In this document: piece after piece, positions 5,707 through 5,924 of the stretch | Layout of the letters: each line of letters opens with the position of its first letter | How positions within the stretch are numbered: position 1 is the first letter of the stretch | NCBI GenBank assembly: GCA_964419225.1 | Contig: CAYQPF010000235.1 | Span: 1-5,924, forward strand | Length of the DNA: 5,924 nt | DNA from: CAYQPF01 sp964419225 | GTDB taxonomy: Bacteria > Cloacimonadota > Cloacimonadia > Cloacimonadales > CAYQPF01 | Direction of reading: 5' to 3' | Translations under genes and position numbers: made by a program | The notes under the pieces: generated by a model | Databases searched by the model: none | What the model was told of the DNA's origin: nothing | Seen by the model: the letters and a program-made list of their open reading frames with translations, nothing else

Positions 5707-5868
5707 ATGAATGCACCATTTTCACCGGAATCTTTAGTTGTCTTCTATCAATCCTTAGCTGTTATGGGAAAAGGTATGCTCGGTATTTTTGTCTTCATGA
5801 CCATCTTCTACGGCCTGATCATCACCCTGGAAAAATGCTTTAAAGCTAATAAAACAGAAAACAAATAA
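5707..5868 (+). CDS. OadG-related small membrane subunit (53 aa)
   Basis: Translation gives a 53-residue protein: a short polar N-terminus (about 1-15), one hydrophobic helix (about 22-41, including GIFVFMTIFYGLIITL) and a Lys-rich end (KCFKANKTENK). The pattern of a Gly-Met-rich entry (MGKGMLGIFVF), one helix and a short basic tail resembles OadG-type gamma chains and the shorter OadG-related proteins often encoded beside beta subunits. Canonical OadG is longer (about 80-100 residues), with a soluble C-terminal part that contacts the alpha subunit and binds zinc. That part is absent here, so a structural role in assembling or stabilising the pump is more likely (inference). ATG 5707 is preceded by TAGGAGT (5694-5700), 6-7 bases away and embedded in the upstream stop codon, indicating a coupled two-gene operon. 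Its position after oadB is the strongest support; the short length makes similarity alone weak. Confidence 0.8.
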   Translation: MNAPFSPESLVVFYQSLAVMGKGMLGIFVFMTIFYGLIITLEKCFKANKTENK

Positions 5869-5891
5869 ACCTTAATTTTCTCAAACCTATC

Positions 5892-5919
5892 GTAGAGACA
5901 GGAGATGCCCTGTCTCTAC
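5892..5919. repeat. Perfect palindrome after the decarboxylase operon
   Basis: GTAGAGACAGG (5892-5902) and CCTGTCTCTAC (5909-5919) form a perfect 11 bp stem with a 6-base loop. It begins 23 bases after the small-subunit stop codon. The bases after the stem are CCAAA, so it lacks the T-tract of an intrinsic terminator on the plus strand. It may act as an mRNA 3'-end stabilising hairpin, or be one copy of a dispersed palindromic repeat. The window ends 5 bases later. Confidence 0.75.
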
Positions 5920-5924
5920 CCAAA

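Overview
The window comes from a moderately AT-rich bacterial genome. It holds two short, unrelated, divergently transcribed gene groups separated by about 750 bases of repeat-filled, non-coding DNA. The gene content (a molybdenum hydroxylase of the xanthine dehydrogenase type and the membrane beta subunit of a biotin-dependent sodium-pumping decarboxylase) fits a fermentative or otherwise anaerobic bacterium that uses organic and amino acids and can oxidise purines. The repeat style (hairpins plus 7-10 bp tandem units in long C/T-rich stretches) reminds me of uncultivated FCB-group genomes such as Cloacimonadota, but that placement is a weak guess.

Minus strand, 3841 down to 93: a two-gene xanthine dehydrogenase operon. 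The first gene encodes a fused [2Fe-2S]/[2Fe-2S]/FAD subunit. The second encodes the molybdopterin-binding catalytic subunit. The two genes overlap by 4 bases (ATGA) and are probably translationally coupled. This is the Rhodobacter capsulatus-like two-subunit layout (small XdhA, large XdhB), not the three-subunit E. coli layout. All eight cluster cysteines and the purine-pocket Glu/Arg/Glu residues are present. Electrons should pass from the Mo site through the two Fe-S clusters to FAD and then to NAD+ or another acceptor. No Moco-sulfuration chaperone (XdhC) is visible; if it is in this operon it lies beyond position 1.

Centre, 3842-4595: intergenic. It contains a plausible xdh promoter with a small dyad. 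Then come two imperfect copies of a roughly 200-base composite repeat, each made of a hairpin element followed by short tandem arrays of 7, 10, 7 and 9 bp units. A final 7 bp tandem repeat precedes a plausible promoter for the rightward genes. A third copy of the hairpin element lies at 1-71, just past the 3' end of the xdh operon, so the operon is bracketed by direct repeats.

Plus strand, 4596-5868: the decarboxylase beta subunit (OadB/GcdB/MmdB family) and a 53-residue, single-helix protein resembling OadG-related small subunits. The stop codon of the first overlaps the ribosome binding site of the second. Neither the carboxyltransferase alpha subunit nor a biotin carrier is in the window. 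A perfect 11 bp palindrome follows the second gene near the window edge.

I did not find a convincing new gene system. The most unusual content is the composite repeat, whose two adjacent copies differ mainly in tandem-unit number, and its placement around the xdh operon.
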